Made by a program: the position numbers and the translations under genes. Positions 1 to 8,417 of a DNA stretch of 64,000 nucleotides are shown here, piece by piece; the stretch's first letter is position 1, and the number at the start of each line of letters is the position of its first letter. The DNA comes from Blastococcus sp. DSM 46786 (GTDB lineage: Bacteria; Actinomycetota; Actinomycetes; Mycobacteriales; Geodermatophilaceae), in assembly GCF_900109665.1 (NCBI RefSeq), contig NZ_FOAO01000014.1, positions 80,184 through 144,183 on the forward strand, in the 5' to 3' direction. The notes under the pieces were generated by a model, which was not told where the DNA came from, did not search any database, and saw only the letters and a program-made list of their open reading frames with translations.

Positions 1-626
1 TGAAGGTGGGCACCGTGGGCCGCCCCGCTCCCGGCTCGGCGGTGCGCATCGACGAGCACGGCGAGATCCTCGTGCGCGGGCCCCAGGTGTTCCGCGGCTA
101 CTGGCACAACTCGGAGGCGACCGCCGAGGCGATGCGCGACGGCTGGTTCCGCACCGGTGACATCGGGGTGCTCGACGACGAGGGCTACGTGACGATCACC
201 GGCCGGATCAAGGAGCTGATCGTGACCTCGGCCGGGAAGAACGTCTCCCCCGCGGTGCTCGAGGACAGGATCCGCGCCCACCCGCTGGTCAGCCAGTGCA
301 TCGTCGTCGGCGACAACCGGCCGTTCATCGGCGCGCTGATCACCCTGGACGCGGAGGCGCTGCCCGGGTGGCTGGAGGCCAAGGGGCGCCCGGCCGGCAC
401 CCCGCTGGCCGAACTGGTCGACGACCCGGAGGTCCTCGCCGAGCTCCAGGCGGCGGTGGACGCGGCGAACAGGCAGGTGTCGAAGGCCGAGTCGATCCGC
501 TCCTTCGCCGTCCTGCCGGTCGAGTGGACGGTGGAGGGCGGGCAGCTGACCCCCTCACTGAAGCTCAAGCGCTCGGTGGTCATGAAGGAGTTCGCCGCCG
601 AGGTGGAGAAGATCTACGCCTCCTGA
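1..626 (+). CDS. Long-chain fatty-acid--CoA ligase, C-terminal part
   Basis: This is the 3' end of an AMP-binding (ANL superfamily) acyl-CoA synthetase; the 5' part lies outside the window and the frame is open from base 3. The adenylate-forming signature WFRTGDIG is followed by the hinge-type motif GRIKELIVTSAGKNVSP and a C-terminal lysine region (LTPSLKLKR) where the catalytic lysine of the family lies. The visible end best matches FadD15-like long-chain synthetases, which carry the GKNVSP variant. It would activate fatty acids with ATP and CoA in the cytoplasm. A strong hairpin follows the stop codon. Confidence 0.9.
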   Translation, partial: KVGTVGRPAPGSAVRIDEHGEILVRGPQVFRGYWHNSEATAEAMRDGWFRTGDIGVLDDEGYVTITGRIKELIVTSAGKNVSPAVLEDRIRAHPLVSQCIVVGDNRPFIGALITLDAEALPGWLEAKGRPAGTPLAELVDDPEVLAELQAAVDAANRQVSKAESIRSFAVLPVEWTVEGGQLTPSLKLKRSVVMKEFAAEVEKIYAS

Positions 627-635
627 ACGTCGCTC

Positions 636-676
636 CCCGCGTGCCTCCGGCCCCCTGCGGGCCGGGGGCACGCGGG
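636..676 (+). terminator. Hairpin terminator after acyl-CoA ligase
   Basis: Ten bases, CCCGCGTGCC, pair perfectly with GGCACGCGGG. The inner bases continue the helix to about 18 pairs (one G-T wobble) around a 5-base loop. It starts 10 bases after the ligase stop codon. There is no long T tract, as is usual in this kind of genome. Confidence 0.7.
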
Positions 677-802
677 CGTCCGGGGGGCCGTCGCGGCCGT
701 TCGCATCCCGATTCCGGAACGGGTGGGACCGGTGTGACGGGTGCGGCCGACACGTGCCCGGCGGTGGTGGCGCAACCGGCGGCGGGCTCGGACTCTGGGC
801 GC

Positions 803-1045
803 ATGACGAGCGTCTACGCGTACGGCACGGCACACGCGGTCGTCATGGTCGGCTCCTTCGGCGCCGAGGGCCTCACCCCGCGCCAGATCGGCCCGGCGCA
901 CGCGACGATCGGCCGGGTGAACGGTCAGAGCCGCAAGGCGCTCTGCGGCGCCTACGTCTCCATCGACGAGCAGCTGCCCTGGCCGCCGGAGGGCTACGAC
1001 GAAGCCCAGCTCTGCCCGAACTGCGCCACCCTCGCGGCCCTCTGA
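803..1045 (+). CDS. Small Cys-containing hypothetical protein
   Basis: An 80-residue protein beginning at ATG 803 (MTSVYAYGTAHAVV). It carries one cysteine in ALCGAY and a CPNC pair near the C-terminus, so a small metal site is possible. I do not recognise a family. The 5' region between the upstream terminator and this start is about 125 bases. The gene is convergent with the sulfur-carrier gene that follows, and the two ends share a long inverted repeat. Longer upstream in-frame starts overlap the acyl-CoA ligase and are less likely. Confidence 0.6.
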   Translation: MTSVYAYGTAHAVVMVGSFGAEGLTPRQIGPAHATIGRVNGQSRKALCGAYVSIDEQLPWPPEGYDEAQLCPNCATLAAL

Positions 1046-1053
1046 CCCCCTCA

Positions 1054-1115
1054 GGGCATAGGAAGCTTTACCTGCGGGTTCGGCCACCAAGACGCAGGTA
1101 AAGCTTCCTATGCCC
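1054..1115. repeat. Long inverted repeat, GGCATAGGAAGCT family, copy A
   Basis: Arms of 23 bases (1054-1076 and 1093-1115) are perfectly complementary around a 16-base loop. The arm starts GGGCATAGGAAGCTTTACC. The element sits exactly between two convergent genes, ending 2 bases before the sulfur-carrier stop codon. A second copy with the same outer arm sequence lies at 34564-34623. It can act as a bidirectional terminator, but the conserved arm sequence suggests a dispersed family. Confidence 0.75.
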
Positions 1116-1117
1116 CC

Positions 1118-1403
1118 TCAGCTGCCGCCGGCGACCGACGGCAGCACCTGCACCACCGCGCCGTCGCGAACCGCCGTCGCCAGACCGCCCTGCCAGCGCA
1201 CGTCCTCCCCGTCGACGTAGACGTTGACGAAGCGCCGCACCGCGCCCGCCTCGTCCCGGATGCGCCGGCCGAGCACCGGGTGCCGGGCGGCCACCGCGTC
1301 GAGCACCGCACCCAGCGTGGCGCCGTCCGCATCGACCTGCAGGTGCCGCGCCCCCCCCGGCGAGGTCGGCCAGCGACCCGGGCAGCACCACCTCGACGCG
1401 CAT
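1118..1403 (-). pseudogene. MoaD/ThiS-like sulfur carrier, apparent frameshift
   Basis: Two reading frames together encode one ubiquitin-like protein. The N-terminal part (MRVEVVLPGSLADLAGG) starts at ATG 1403. The rest (HLQVDADGATLGAVLDAVAARHP onward, in pieces) ends FVNVYVDGEDVRWQ...SVAGGS. They are joined only if one base is removed from a run of eight G (eight C on the plus strand, 1351-1358). The family normally ends in Gly-Gly; here one Ser follows. The gene lies 11 bases downstream of the beta-propeller gene, probably in one transcript. The frameshift may be a sequencing error, a phase-variable tract or a true inactivation. Confidence 0.65.
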
Positions 1404-1414
1404 GCCGTCCCCCG

Positions 1415-2494
1415 TCACGGCAGCCGGGCCGCCCGCACGACGAGCACGTCGGGCAGGTGCTCGGCCACCAGGGTGAAGGTCTCCCCCTCGTCGGCGCTGG
1501 CGTAGACGCAGCCGTCGCGGGTGCCGACGTACAGACCGGTGGTCTCGTGGTCGTCGGTGCAGAACGCGTCGCGCAGCACCGCGGTCCAGGCGCCGTCGGG
1601 AAGCCCCGCGCCGACCTCGGTCCAGCTGCCGCCGGCGTCTTGGGTGCGGTGCACGCGGAGCCGGCCGTCCGGCGGCACGCGCTGCACGTCGGCGACCAGC
1701 GGGACGACCCACGCGGTGCCGGGCACGGTGGGCGAGGCGGCGATCGGGAAGCCGAAGTCGGCCGGCAGCCCGTCGGCGATCGACGTCCACGACCCGCCGC
1801 CGTCGTCGGTGCGGAAGACGCCGAAGTGGTTCTGCGCGTACATCCGGGCGGTGTCACCGGCATCCACGGCGACCTTGTGCACGCACTGCCCGTACTCCGG
1901 TGGCTCGGGCAGGAAGACGGCGCTGATCCCCCGGTTGTGCGGCGTCCACCCGGTGGCCCCGTCGTCGCTGACGTAGACCCCGCCGGTGCTCATCGCGACG
2001 GTCACCCGGTCGGAGGCCGGGTCGGGCAGCACGGTGTGCACCGCGCCGCCACCGGCCCCGGGCTCCCAGGTGGGCCGGTGCGGGTGGTCCCACAGCCCGC
2101 GCACCAGCGTGAAGCTGCACCCGCCGTCGGTGCTGCGCCAGAGGGACTGCGGCTCGCAGCCGGCCCAGACCAGGTCGGGGCGGTCGGCGGAGTCGGGCCG
2201 CAGCTGCCACACCCGGCCGAGCGCGGCGCCGGTGCCCTCCGGGAAGCGGATGGCCCCGTGGTCGGTCTCCTCCCAGCTGCGGCCCAGGTCGTCCGACCAC
2301 GTGACCGACGGCCCCCAGTGCCCGTACTGGACCCCCGCCAGCACCCGCGGCGTCGGGCGCCGGGTGTCCACCGAGACAGCCGCCACCTCCTGGGCCAGCA
2401 GGTGCGGCCCCTCCAGGGACCACGTGCGGCGGTCGTCGTCACTGCGGGCCAGCCACAGCCCCTTGCGCGTCCCGATGGCCAGCAGATCGGTCAT
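1415..2494 (-). CDS. Beta-propeller protein with BNR/sialidase-like repeats
   Basis: A 359-residue protein with repeated Ser-x-Asp-x-Gly-x-(S/T)-W motifs (WSDDLGRSWEE, RSTDGGCSF, RTDDGGGSWTS, RTQDAGGSWTE). These are the Asp-box repeats of sialidase-type beta-propellers. There is no signal peptide, so it is probably cytoplasmic. Sialidase activity is not implied, because Asp-box propellers have many roles. A MoaD-like sulfur carrier follows after 11 bases, so the two probably form an operon. Start ATG 2494. Confidence 0.75.
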   Translation of the reverse strand: MTDLLAIGTRKGLWLARSDDDRRTWSLEGPHLLAQEVAAVSVDTRRPTPRVLAGVQYGHWGPSVTWSDDLGRSWEETDHGAIRFPEGTGAALGRVWQLRPDSADRPDLVWAGCEPQSLWRSTDGGCSFTLVRGLWDHPHRPTWEPGAGGGAVHTVLPDPASDRVTVAMSTGGVYVSDDGATGWTPHNRGISAVFLPEPPEYGQCVHKVAVDAGDTARMYAQNHFGVFRTDDGGGSWTSIADGLPADFGFPIAASPTVPGTAWVVPLVADVQRVPPDGRLRVHRTQDAGGSWTEVGAGLPDGAWTAVLRDAFCTDDHETTGLYVGTRDGCVYASADEGETFTLVAEHLPDVLVVRAARLP

Positions 2495-2563
2495 GGCACC
2501 CCTCCGGTTCGACGGTCCTCGCGATGGGGACCGCCGCGGGGGCGGGAACTGAGCGGTGACGCC

Positions 2564-2965
2564 TCAGATCCGCGTGGCGCCGCCCTCGGGGTGCGGCTGC
2601 CGGCCGTCGGAGGAGACGTCGGGGGCCAGGCGCTGCGCCTCCGCGCGCAGCTGCTCGGCGGCGGTGCGGTCCTCGTCGGCGCGGGCGGCGCGCTGGCGGG
2701 CCTCCTGCTCGGCGAGCGCGGCGCGCTCCTGCACCTCGGCGAGCTCCCGGCGGGCGCGGGCCGCCTGCTCCTCGGCGAGCGCCTGCTCCTTCTCGGCGCG
2801 GGCGCCGCGGATCTCGGCCTCGCGCAGGTGGTCGCGGGCCTCCTCACGCTGCTGCGCCCGCTTGCGGGCCCCCGTGGTCCGCGAGCGCCTGGTCAGCGCG
2901 AACGCCACCAACGCCAGCAGCACCAGCGCCACCACGATCAGCACGACGATCAACCACGGCTCCAC
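2564..2965 (-). CDS. Membrane-anchored coiled-coil protein
   Basis: A 133-residue protein with one N-terminal membrane segment (PWLIVVLIVVALVLLALVAF, about residues 3-22). A basic stretch follows, then a long charged Ala/Glu/Arg-rich helix of about 75 residues likely to form a coiled coil. GTG 2965 is chosen because AGGAGGGG lies a few bases upstream and the membrane segment then starts at the N-terminus. The topology suggests a short tail outside and the coiled coil in the cytoplasm. No specific function is recognised. Confidence 0.7.
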   Translation of the reverse strand: MEPWLIVVLIVVALVLLALVAFALTRRSRTTGARKRAQQREEARDHLREAEIRGARAEKEQALAEEQAARARRELAEVQERAALAEQEARQRAARADEDRTAAEQLRAEAQRLAPDVSSDGRQPHPEGGATRI

Positions 2966-3030
2966 GACGGACCCCCTCCTCGGATGCGTCGTCGTGGTGC
3001 CCCCCGGGGGTGCCCGGGAAACGCCCTGTC

Positions 3031-4218
3031 CTACGCCAGCGCGCTGCCGGCGACCCACTCCTCCCACGGGATCGCCCAGTCGTAGATGGCCCCGTCGGCG
3101 GCCGAGAGCGTCGGGCCGATCGAGTTCACGATCTCCACGACGTCGCCGGGCTGCGAGAAGTCGAAGAACCAGGCGGCGCGCTCGGTCGAGAGGTTGATGC
3201 AGCCGTGCGAGACGTTCTCACTCCCCTGCTGCGCCACCGACCAGGGCGCAGCATGCACGAACTCGCCGTTGTCGTTGAGCCGGACCGCGTACTCCACCGG
3301 CGTGCGGTAGCCGTCCGGGCTGTCCACCGGCGTGCCGTAGGTGCTGGAGTCCATGACCCGGTTCCGGTTCAGCTCGGTGACCACGTGCGGGCCGTTGCGG
3401 CTCGGGAACTCGGGGCCGCCGGCGCTCATCGGGAAGGTCTGCACCAGCTCGTCGCCGTCGTAGACGCGCATGGTGTGGGCGGCGGCGTCGGCCACGGAGA
3501 CGTGCCGCTCGCCGATGGAGAAGGAGATCGAGCGGTCCTTCTCCCCCCACACGCCGTCGCCGAAGTCGACGCCGTAGAGGTTCGCGTCCAGGGTGACGTC
3601 GGTGTCCGCGGGCCAGTACGTGGACGGGCGGAAGTGCACCTCGGTGTCGCTGAACCAGCTCCAGACGCCGTCGGTGGGCGTCGAGCTCGTGACCACGAGG
3701 TTGCGCTCGACCGCGGCCTTGTCCACCACCGGCTCGGAGAAGTAGACGCGGATCGGCATCCCGACACCCACCGTCTGGCCGTCGAGCGGGCCGATGCCCG
3801 GGGTCACCACCGACACCGGGTCCACGGTCGTGAAGGACGACGTCGCCGTCGTCGGCTCCGCCGCGTCGCCCGAGGCGGTCGCGGTCACCGTGTAGCCGGT
3901 GTCGTAGGCCAGCGGCGTCTCCGGTGCCCAGAGCGCCGTGCCGTCGTCGTCCGCGTCGTCCTCGACCGCACCGGCGACCGGAGCTCCGCCCGCATCGGTG
4001 ACGGTGACCCCGTCGAGTTCGCCGCCGGTCACCGAGATCTCCAGCGGGACCACGGGCGAGACGTCCACCGCCCCGTCGGCGACCGCCAGCTCGATCGTCG
4101 CCGGCTCGATCGTCGCCGCCTCGGCCGTGGGCCCGCCCGCCTCCTCGGCATCCGACCCGTTGCAGCCGGCCAGCAGCACCAGCGCCCCGGTCGCGATCAT
4201 CGTGGCTGTGCGTCGCAC
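3031..4218 (-). CDS. Lipoprotein L,D-transpeptidase (YkuD domain)
   Basis: A 395-residue cell-wall enzyme expected to make 3-3 (L,D) peptidoglycan cross-links outside the membrane. The N-terminus has a lipobox LLAGC with Cys19 as the lipidation site. An acidic linker and an Ig-like domain follow, as in mycobacterial Ldt proteins. The C-terminal YkuD domain ends in SHGCINLS, with catalytic Cys near residue 340. GTG 4218 places the lipobox correctly and has a GGGAGGGAG sequence upstream. A perfect 20-base palindrome lies 22 bases before the start. Confidence 0.93.
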   Translation of the reverse strand: MRRTATMIATGALVLLAGCNGSDAEEAGGPTAEAATIEPATIELAVADGAVDVSPVVPLEISVTGGELDGVTVTDAGGAPVAGAVEDDADDDGTALWAPETPLAYDTGYTVTATASGDAAEPTTATSSFTTVDPVSVVTPGIGPLDGQTVGVGMPIRVYFSEPVVDKAAVERNLVVTSSTPTDGVWSWFSDTEVHFRPSTYWPADTDVTLDANLYGVDFGDGVWGEKDRSISFSIGERHVSVADAAAHTMRVYDGDELVQTFPMSAGGPEFPSRNGPHVVTELNRNRVMDSSTYGTPVDSPDGYRTPVEYAVRLNDNGEFVHAAPWSVAQQGSENVSHGCINLSTERAAWFFDFSQPGDVVEIVNSIGPTLSAADGAIYDWAIPWEEWVAGSALA

Positions 4219-4240
4219 CTCGTCCGACTCCCTCCCCCAC

Positions 4241-4260
4241 CCCGCCCGGATCCGGGCGGG
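4241..4260. promoter_or_regulatory. Perfect 20-bp palindrome upstream of L,D-transpeptidase
   Basis: CCCGCCCGGATCCGGGCGGG is fully self-complementary. It lies 22 bases upstream of the GTG start of the L,D-transpeptidase and just before its ribosome-binding sequence. It could be an operator or a leader hairpin. Its high G+C and position between the tRNA and the minus-strand gene leave its role open. Confidence 0.45.
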
Positions 4261-4428
4261 AGCACTCGTCCCAGTGTCCACGGCGGGACGACAGCCGGGG
4301 GTGGGATGCGCCACGGGCACGCCGTGGCGCGCGGTCGCCGGGACGTGGCGGAGAGCACCCGCCCCCGGCGACGGGCAGGGGGTGGTCGCTGGTATGGTTC
4401 TCTCTCGTGCCCGGCCGCCGGGTGCACC

Positions 4429-4501
<73 letters not shown>

Positions 4502-4631
4502 CCACGCAGGACACCGAGCAGCGGCGATGCCTCCCGGCGTCGCCGCTGACTGCTTTCCCGGTCCTGCGATCTCTTCTTCCGCCCCGAGCATCCCGGCAGC
4601 ACGGCGGGCGTCGACGCCCCTGATCCACCGA

Positions 4632-4654
4632 GGTCGGGGGTCGAGTCCCCGACC
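4632..4654 (+). other. T-arm-like hairpin downstream of tRNA-Lys
   Basis: GGTCGGGG pairs with CCCCGACC around the 7-base loop GTCGAGT. This resembles a tRNA T arm (loop TTCGAGT) with its first T changed. No acceptor, D or anticodon arm is visible nearby, so it is either a decayed tRNA end or a simple hairpin. It sits in the roughly 200-base non-coding stretch between tRNA-Lys and the MFS gene; I see nothing else there. Confidence 0.35.
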
Positions 4655-4703
4655 CGCCCGTGACAACAGCGGGCCGGACGCGGCGGCACCGTAGGGTGCG
4701 CCG

Positions 4704-5861
4704 GTGACCTGGAAGCGCGCCGTGTTCGCGCTGTTCGCCGTCGCGGCGGGCACCAACGTCCCCACCCCGCTGCTGCTGGTCTACCAAGAACGTCTGGACC
4801 TGTCCGCCGAGGTCCTCACGGCGCTGTTCGGCTGCTACGCGGCCGGGCTGGTGCCGGCCCTCATGCTCGCCGGCCCGCTGTCGGACCGGCTGGGCCGCCG
4901 GCGGGTGGCGATCCCGGGCATCGTCCTGTCGGGCCTGGCGTCACTCGCCTTCGCCGCGGCCGGGGGCTCCCTGCTCCTGCTGTTCGCCGCCCGCTTCGCG
5001 CAGGGCGTGGTCAGCGGGATCGTCTTCAGCGTCGGCAGCGCCTGGGTCGGCGAGCTGTCGAAGGCCTCCGGGGAGGGGGCCGGGGGGCGGCGCGCCGCCG
5101 TCGCCATGACCGCCGGCTTCTCGCTCGGGCCGCTGACCAGCGGCCTGCTCGGCCAGTACGCCCCGGCGCCCACCGTGCTGCCCTACCTCGTGCACACCGT
5201 GCTCGTCGCGGTGGGGCTGGCGTTCGCGGTGCGGTTGCCCGAGACGGTCGACCTGTCCCCCGGCCGGCGCGGCGGCACGGAGGCGACGCCGGCCGCGCCG
5301 CTGGTCCGCCCCGGCGACGGCCTGCTCGTGCTGAGCGTGCTGGCCCCGGTGGCCGTCTGCGTCTACGCGTTCCCGTCGACGATCATCAGCGCCGTCCCGT
5401 TGCTGGTGGAGCTGCCCTACGGCGGGGTCGCGGTCACCGGCGTGCTGGCCGGGGTGACGCTCGGCGCCGGCACCGTGGTCGCCGGCCTGCAGCGCCGCCT
5501 GGGCTCGTGGACGGCCGTCGTCGGGACCGGGGCGGGAACGGTCGGGTTCGGGTGCGCCGCCGCGTTCGCGTCGACCGGGGCGCTGCCCTGGCTGGTCCTC
5601 GCCGCCCCGCTGCTCGGCGCGGGCGGCGGCCTCTGCCTGGCGGCCGGGCTGACGCTGACCGCCCGGTTGGCCGCCCCGTCCCGGTTGGGCGCGCTGACCT
5701 CGCTGTTCCTCTCCTTCGCCTACCTCGGCTTCGCCGCACCGTTCGCGATGGCCGTGGCGGCCGGGGCGACGACGGCGACCCTGCCCCTGGCCGCGGCCGC
5801 CGCGCTCGCCGCGATGCTCGCCCTCCGGCTGGTGCCGGTCGCCCGCGCCGGGCAGCTGTAG
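4704..5861 (+). CDS. MFS transporter, drug/sugar exporter type
   Basis: A 385-residue protein with about twelve hydrophobic segments. The loop 2-3 motif GPLSDRLGRRRVAIPG is typical of the major facilitator superfamily. It is short for the superfamily but complete. GTG 4704 (VTWKRAVFALFAVAAG) gives the first membrane segment directly. The substrate cannot be named from sequence. It stands alone and ends at a strong hairpin shared with the convergent ABC operon. Confidence 0.85.
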   Translation: MTWKRAVFALFAVAAGTNVPTPLLLVYQERLDLSAEVLTALFGCYAAGLVPALMLAGPLSDRLGRRRVAIPGIVLSGLASLAFAAAGGSLLLLFAARFAQGVVSGIVFSVGSAWVGELSKASGEGAGGRRAAVAMTAGFSLGPLTSGLLGQYAPAPTVLPYLVHTVLVAVGLAFAVRLPETVDLSPGRRGGTEATPAAPLVRPGDGLLVLSVLAPVAVCVYAFPSTIISAVPLLVELPYGGVAVTGVLAGVTLGAGTVVAGLQRRLGSWTAVVGTGAGTVGFGCAAAFASTGALPWLVLAAPLLGAGGGLCLAAGLTLTARLAAPSRLGALTSLFLSFAYLGFAAPFAMAVAAGATTATLPLAAAAALAAMLALRLVPVARAGQL

Positions 5862-5873
5862 GCGGACGCGACG

Positions 5874-5907
5874 GCGCCCCCTCCCCGGGTGGGCGGGGAG
5901 GGGGCGC
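5874..5907. terminator. Bidirectional hairpin between convergent MFS and liv genes
   Basis: GCGCCCCCTCCCC (5874-5886) is perfectly complementary to GGGGAGGGGGCGC (5895-5907) with an 8-base loop. It lies between the stop codons of two convergent genes, so it can terminate both. Confidence 0.8.
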
Positions 5908-5925
5908 GGTCAGCAGGGGCTGCGG

Positions 5926-7179
5926 TCAGTCGGCGGGCGCGAGGTCAGCGGCGAACTCACCCTCGAACGCGTCGGCCGCGACGGTGGCACCGCCGGGCAC
6001 GTCCGCGGGACGGAGGACGAAGGACTGCAGGCTCGGGGATTCGCCCTGCTGGAAGCTCTCGATCGGGACGAGGACGCCACCGGTGTCCACCGACTCGAGC
6101 TCGTTGAAGGCTTCCAGCACGCCGGCGCGGGTCAGGTCGCCGTTCTCGCACGCCTGGTCGAGGACCGTGTCCATGACCGCCGACATACCGTAACCGACGA
6201 GGACGCCGAGGCTGGGCGCGGAGCCGGGATAGGCCGCCTCGTAGGCCTCCAGGAGCTCAGGGTTCGCGTCGAACGACGAGACCGGCGAGGCGACGTACAG
6301 GTCGTCCTTGAGCTTCTGGGCGGCAGCGCCCTGGAGCAGGCCCGGCGCGAAGACCGGGTTGCTGCCCAGGAGGGGCACGTCGAGGCCCTGGGCCTGCGCT
6401 GCCGCGGCGACCGACGCGGTCTGGGTCGGGGCCACGGTCAGGGCGATCGCGTTCACCCCTTCGGCGGCGAACTGGCTGACGATCGCGCTCATGTCCTGCT
6501 CCTGCGGGGTGATCTCCCGCTCGATCAGGGTGAGGCCCCTCGCCTCGGCGACGGCCTGGCTGCCCTCCAGGCCGTTGGCCCCGTACTCGCCCTCGAAGTA
6601 GATGTGGCCGACCGTGTCGCCCTCGGCGAGCAGCCCCTGGTCGAACGCGTAGTCGTAGAGGTTGGAGATCTCCACGTCGTACGTCGCGCCGGGGACCCCG
6701 GTGCCGGGGATCAGGGTCAGCGTCTCCGACCAGGCCGACGGGTAGCTGTTCATCTCGTCGGCTTCCAGCTCGGGAGCCAGGGCGGTGTTGATCGGCGACC
6801 CGAGCAGCTGCTGCATCGCCAGGATCTCGGGCTCCATCGAGCTGTACAGCTGGACGGCCCGCTGCACGTTGTAGCCGGCGTCCTGGACGTTGAGCTCGAC
6901 GTTGTACTGGCCGCAGACGTCGTTCTCCATCCAGTACAGCTCGTTGGCGTTCGTGATGTCCCGGCCCAGAGCGGCGAAGACGCCGGTCAGGTCGGTGAGT
7001 GCACCGAGGGTGATCGTGTCCCCCTCGATGCCCACGTCGGTCTGGACCTCCCCGCCTCCCTCACCGCCCCCGGCGGCTGCGCCGTCGTCCTCGGCCCTCG
7101 TGCTGCAGCCGGCGGCGGTGGCGAACACGAGGGCGGCGGCCAGCGCCGTTGCGACTCTGGTGGTCGGTCGTGATGTCAT
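5926..7179 (-). CDS. ABC transporter substrate-binding lipoprotein, branched-chain amino acid type
   Basis: A 417-residue extracellular binding protein of the Leu/Ile/Val-binding (Peripla_BP_6) family. It has an N-terminal signal with the lipobox TAAGC, a Gly/Glu-rich linker, and the typical first strand ITLGALTDLTGVFAALG. ATG 7179 is placed just before the signal; the open frame upstream is a shadow of the permease. It is the last gene of the liv-type operon, 29 bases after livM. The ligand may be an amino acid or another small amide; family membership alone does not decide it. Confidence 0.9.
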   Translation of the reverse strand: MTSRPTTRVATALAAALVFATAAGCSTRAEDDGAAAGGGEGGGEVQTDVGIEGDTITLGALTDLTGVFAALGRDITNANELYWMENDVCGQYNVELNVQDAGYNVQRAVQLYSSMEPEILAMQQLLGSPINTALAPELEADEMNSYPSAWSETLTLIPGTGVPGATYDVEISNLYDYAFDQGLLAEGDTVGHIYFEGEYGANGLEGSQAVAEARGLTLIEREITPQEQDMSAIVSQFAAEGVNAIALTVAPTQTASVAAAAQAQGLDVPLLGSNPVFAPGLLQGAAAQKLKDDLYVASPVSSFDANPELLEAYEAAYPGSAPSLGVLVGYGMSAVMDTVLDQACENGDLTRAGVLEAFNELESVDTGGVLVPIESFQQGESPSLQSFVLRPADVPGGATVAADAFEGEFAADLAPAD

Positions 7180-7208
7180 GTCGTGCTGCTCCTTCGGGTT
7201 GGCGATTC

Positions 7209-8417
7209 TCACGTGGACGGGTCGGTAGCGGGGTTGCCCGGCGGGCTCGGGGGACGGGTCACCTTGCCGCCGGGACGGCGGGCGCGGCCGAACCGGGAGT
7301 TGATCCGGCGGGCGAGGCCGGCCAGTCCGGCGGGCTCGAAGATGATGACCAGGACGATCGCCAGCCCGTACAGGTAGAGCGCCGCCTCGCCCGCGGCGAT
7401 CCCGCCCTGCCCGGCGTCGCTGACGAACGGGAGTGCGTCGGCGTACTGCTGGAAGAGCAGTGGCAGCGCGGTGACGAACAGCGCCCCCAGCGCCGCGCCG
7501 GCCACCGAGCCCAGCCCGCCCAACACGATCATGGCGAGGTAGGAGACCGACAGGAGCAACCCGAAGGACTCCGGCGCGATGCTCCCGATGGACAGCGCGT
7601 ACAGGACCCCCGCCAGGCCCGCGTACGCGGAGCTCAGCATGAAGGCCCGGGCCTTGTAGGCCTGCACGTTCACGCCCATCACCGCCGCGGCGGTCTCGCT
7701 GTCCCGCAGGGTCTGGATGGCCCTCCCCGGCCGGCTGCGCAGCACGTTGCGGGCGAAGAGGTAGGCGCCGACGGCGATGAAGAGGCCCAGGTACCACAGC
7801 CGCTCGCTCTCGCGGAAGGGAACACCCATCACGAAGAGCTCGGGGTCGTCGTTGCCGAAGCTGAAGCCGAACAGCTGGAACTCGGGCACCGACCGGCCGT
7901 TGAAGCCGCCGGTGACCGACGTCCAGCTGTTGAACACGTGCTGACCGATGAAGACGAGCCCCAGCGAGGCGACGCCGAGGTAGATGCCGCCCAACCGCGC
8001 CGAGATGGGGCTGAACAGCAGACCGGCCAGTGCGGCGACGAGCACGCCGGCGATCATCCCGACGACCGGCGGCAACCCGAGCCCGGCCAGGTCGGTCACC
8101 CCCAGGCCCCCCTCGTCGGTGGCCGACACGTAGGTGTAGGTCACCGCGCCGACGGCGAGGAAGAAGGCGTGGGCGAGGGAGAGCTGGCCGGTGTTGCCGA
8201 CCAGCAGGTTCAGCCCGATCGCCCCCACCACGGCGGCGAACACCGCGAACCCGGTCCGCAGCCAGAACTCGTCGAAGTACAGCGGGAAGACGAGCAGGAA
8301 GAGCAGCAGCGCGGCCAGCAGCAGCGGCTTGACCACCGAGCGGCGTCGCCGTGGAGGATCGGCGGGCGCGCCGACCCTGGTGGCGCCGGTGTCGGCGGTG
8401 GCGGTCGCCTCAGACAC
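7209..8417 (-). CDS. livM: Branched-chain amino acid ABC permease, LivM type
   Basis: A 402-residue inner-membrane permease with an N-terminal cytoplasmic extension (about 25 residues) followed by about ten membrane segments. GNTGQLSLAHAFFLAVGA and GGLGSVAGAALGAL are conserved LivM-family stretches. The GTG start at 8417 overlaps the end of livH by 8 bases, which suggests translational coupling. It pairs with LivH to form the channel. The C-terminal tail after about residue 355 is basic and Pro-rich. Confidence 0.92.
   Translation of the reverse strand: MSEATATADTGATRVGAPADPPRRRRSVVKPLLLAALLLFLLVFPLYFDEFWLRTGFAVFAAVVGAIGLNLLVGNTGQLSLAHAFFLAVGAVTYTYVSATDEGGLGVTDLAGLGLPPVVGMIAGVLVAALAGLLFSPISARLGGIYLGVASLGLVFIGQHVFNSWTSVTGGFNGRSVPEFQLFGFSFGNDDPELFVMGVPFRESERLWYLGLFIAVGAYLFARNVLRSRPGRAIQTLRDSETAAAVMGVNVQAYKARAFMLSSAYAGLAGVLYALSIGSIAPESFGLLLSVSYLAMIVLGGLGSVAGAALGALFVTALPLLFQQYADALPFVSDAGQGGIAAGEAALYLYGLAIVLVIIFEPAGLAGLARRINSRFGRARRPGGKVTRPPSPPGNPATDPST

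Noticed and set aside
1280..3085. 601-codon open frame on the plus strand
   Set aside because: It lies opposite the beta-propeller and coiled-coil genes and is a repetitive Arg/Gly/Pro/Ala-rich product typical of antisense frames in G/C-rich DNA.
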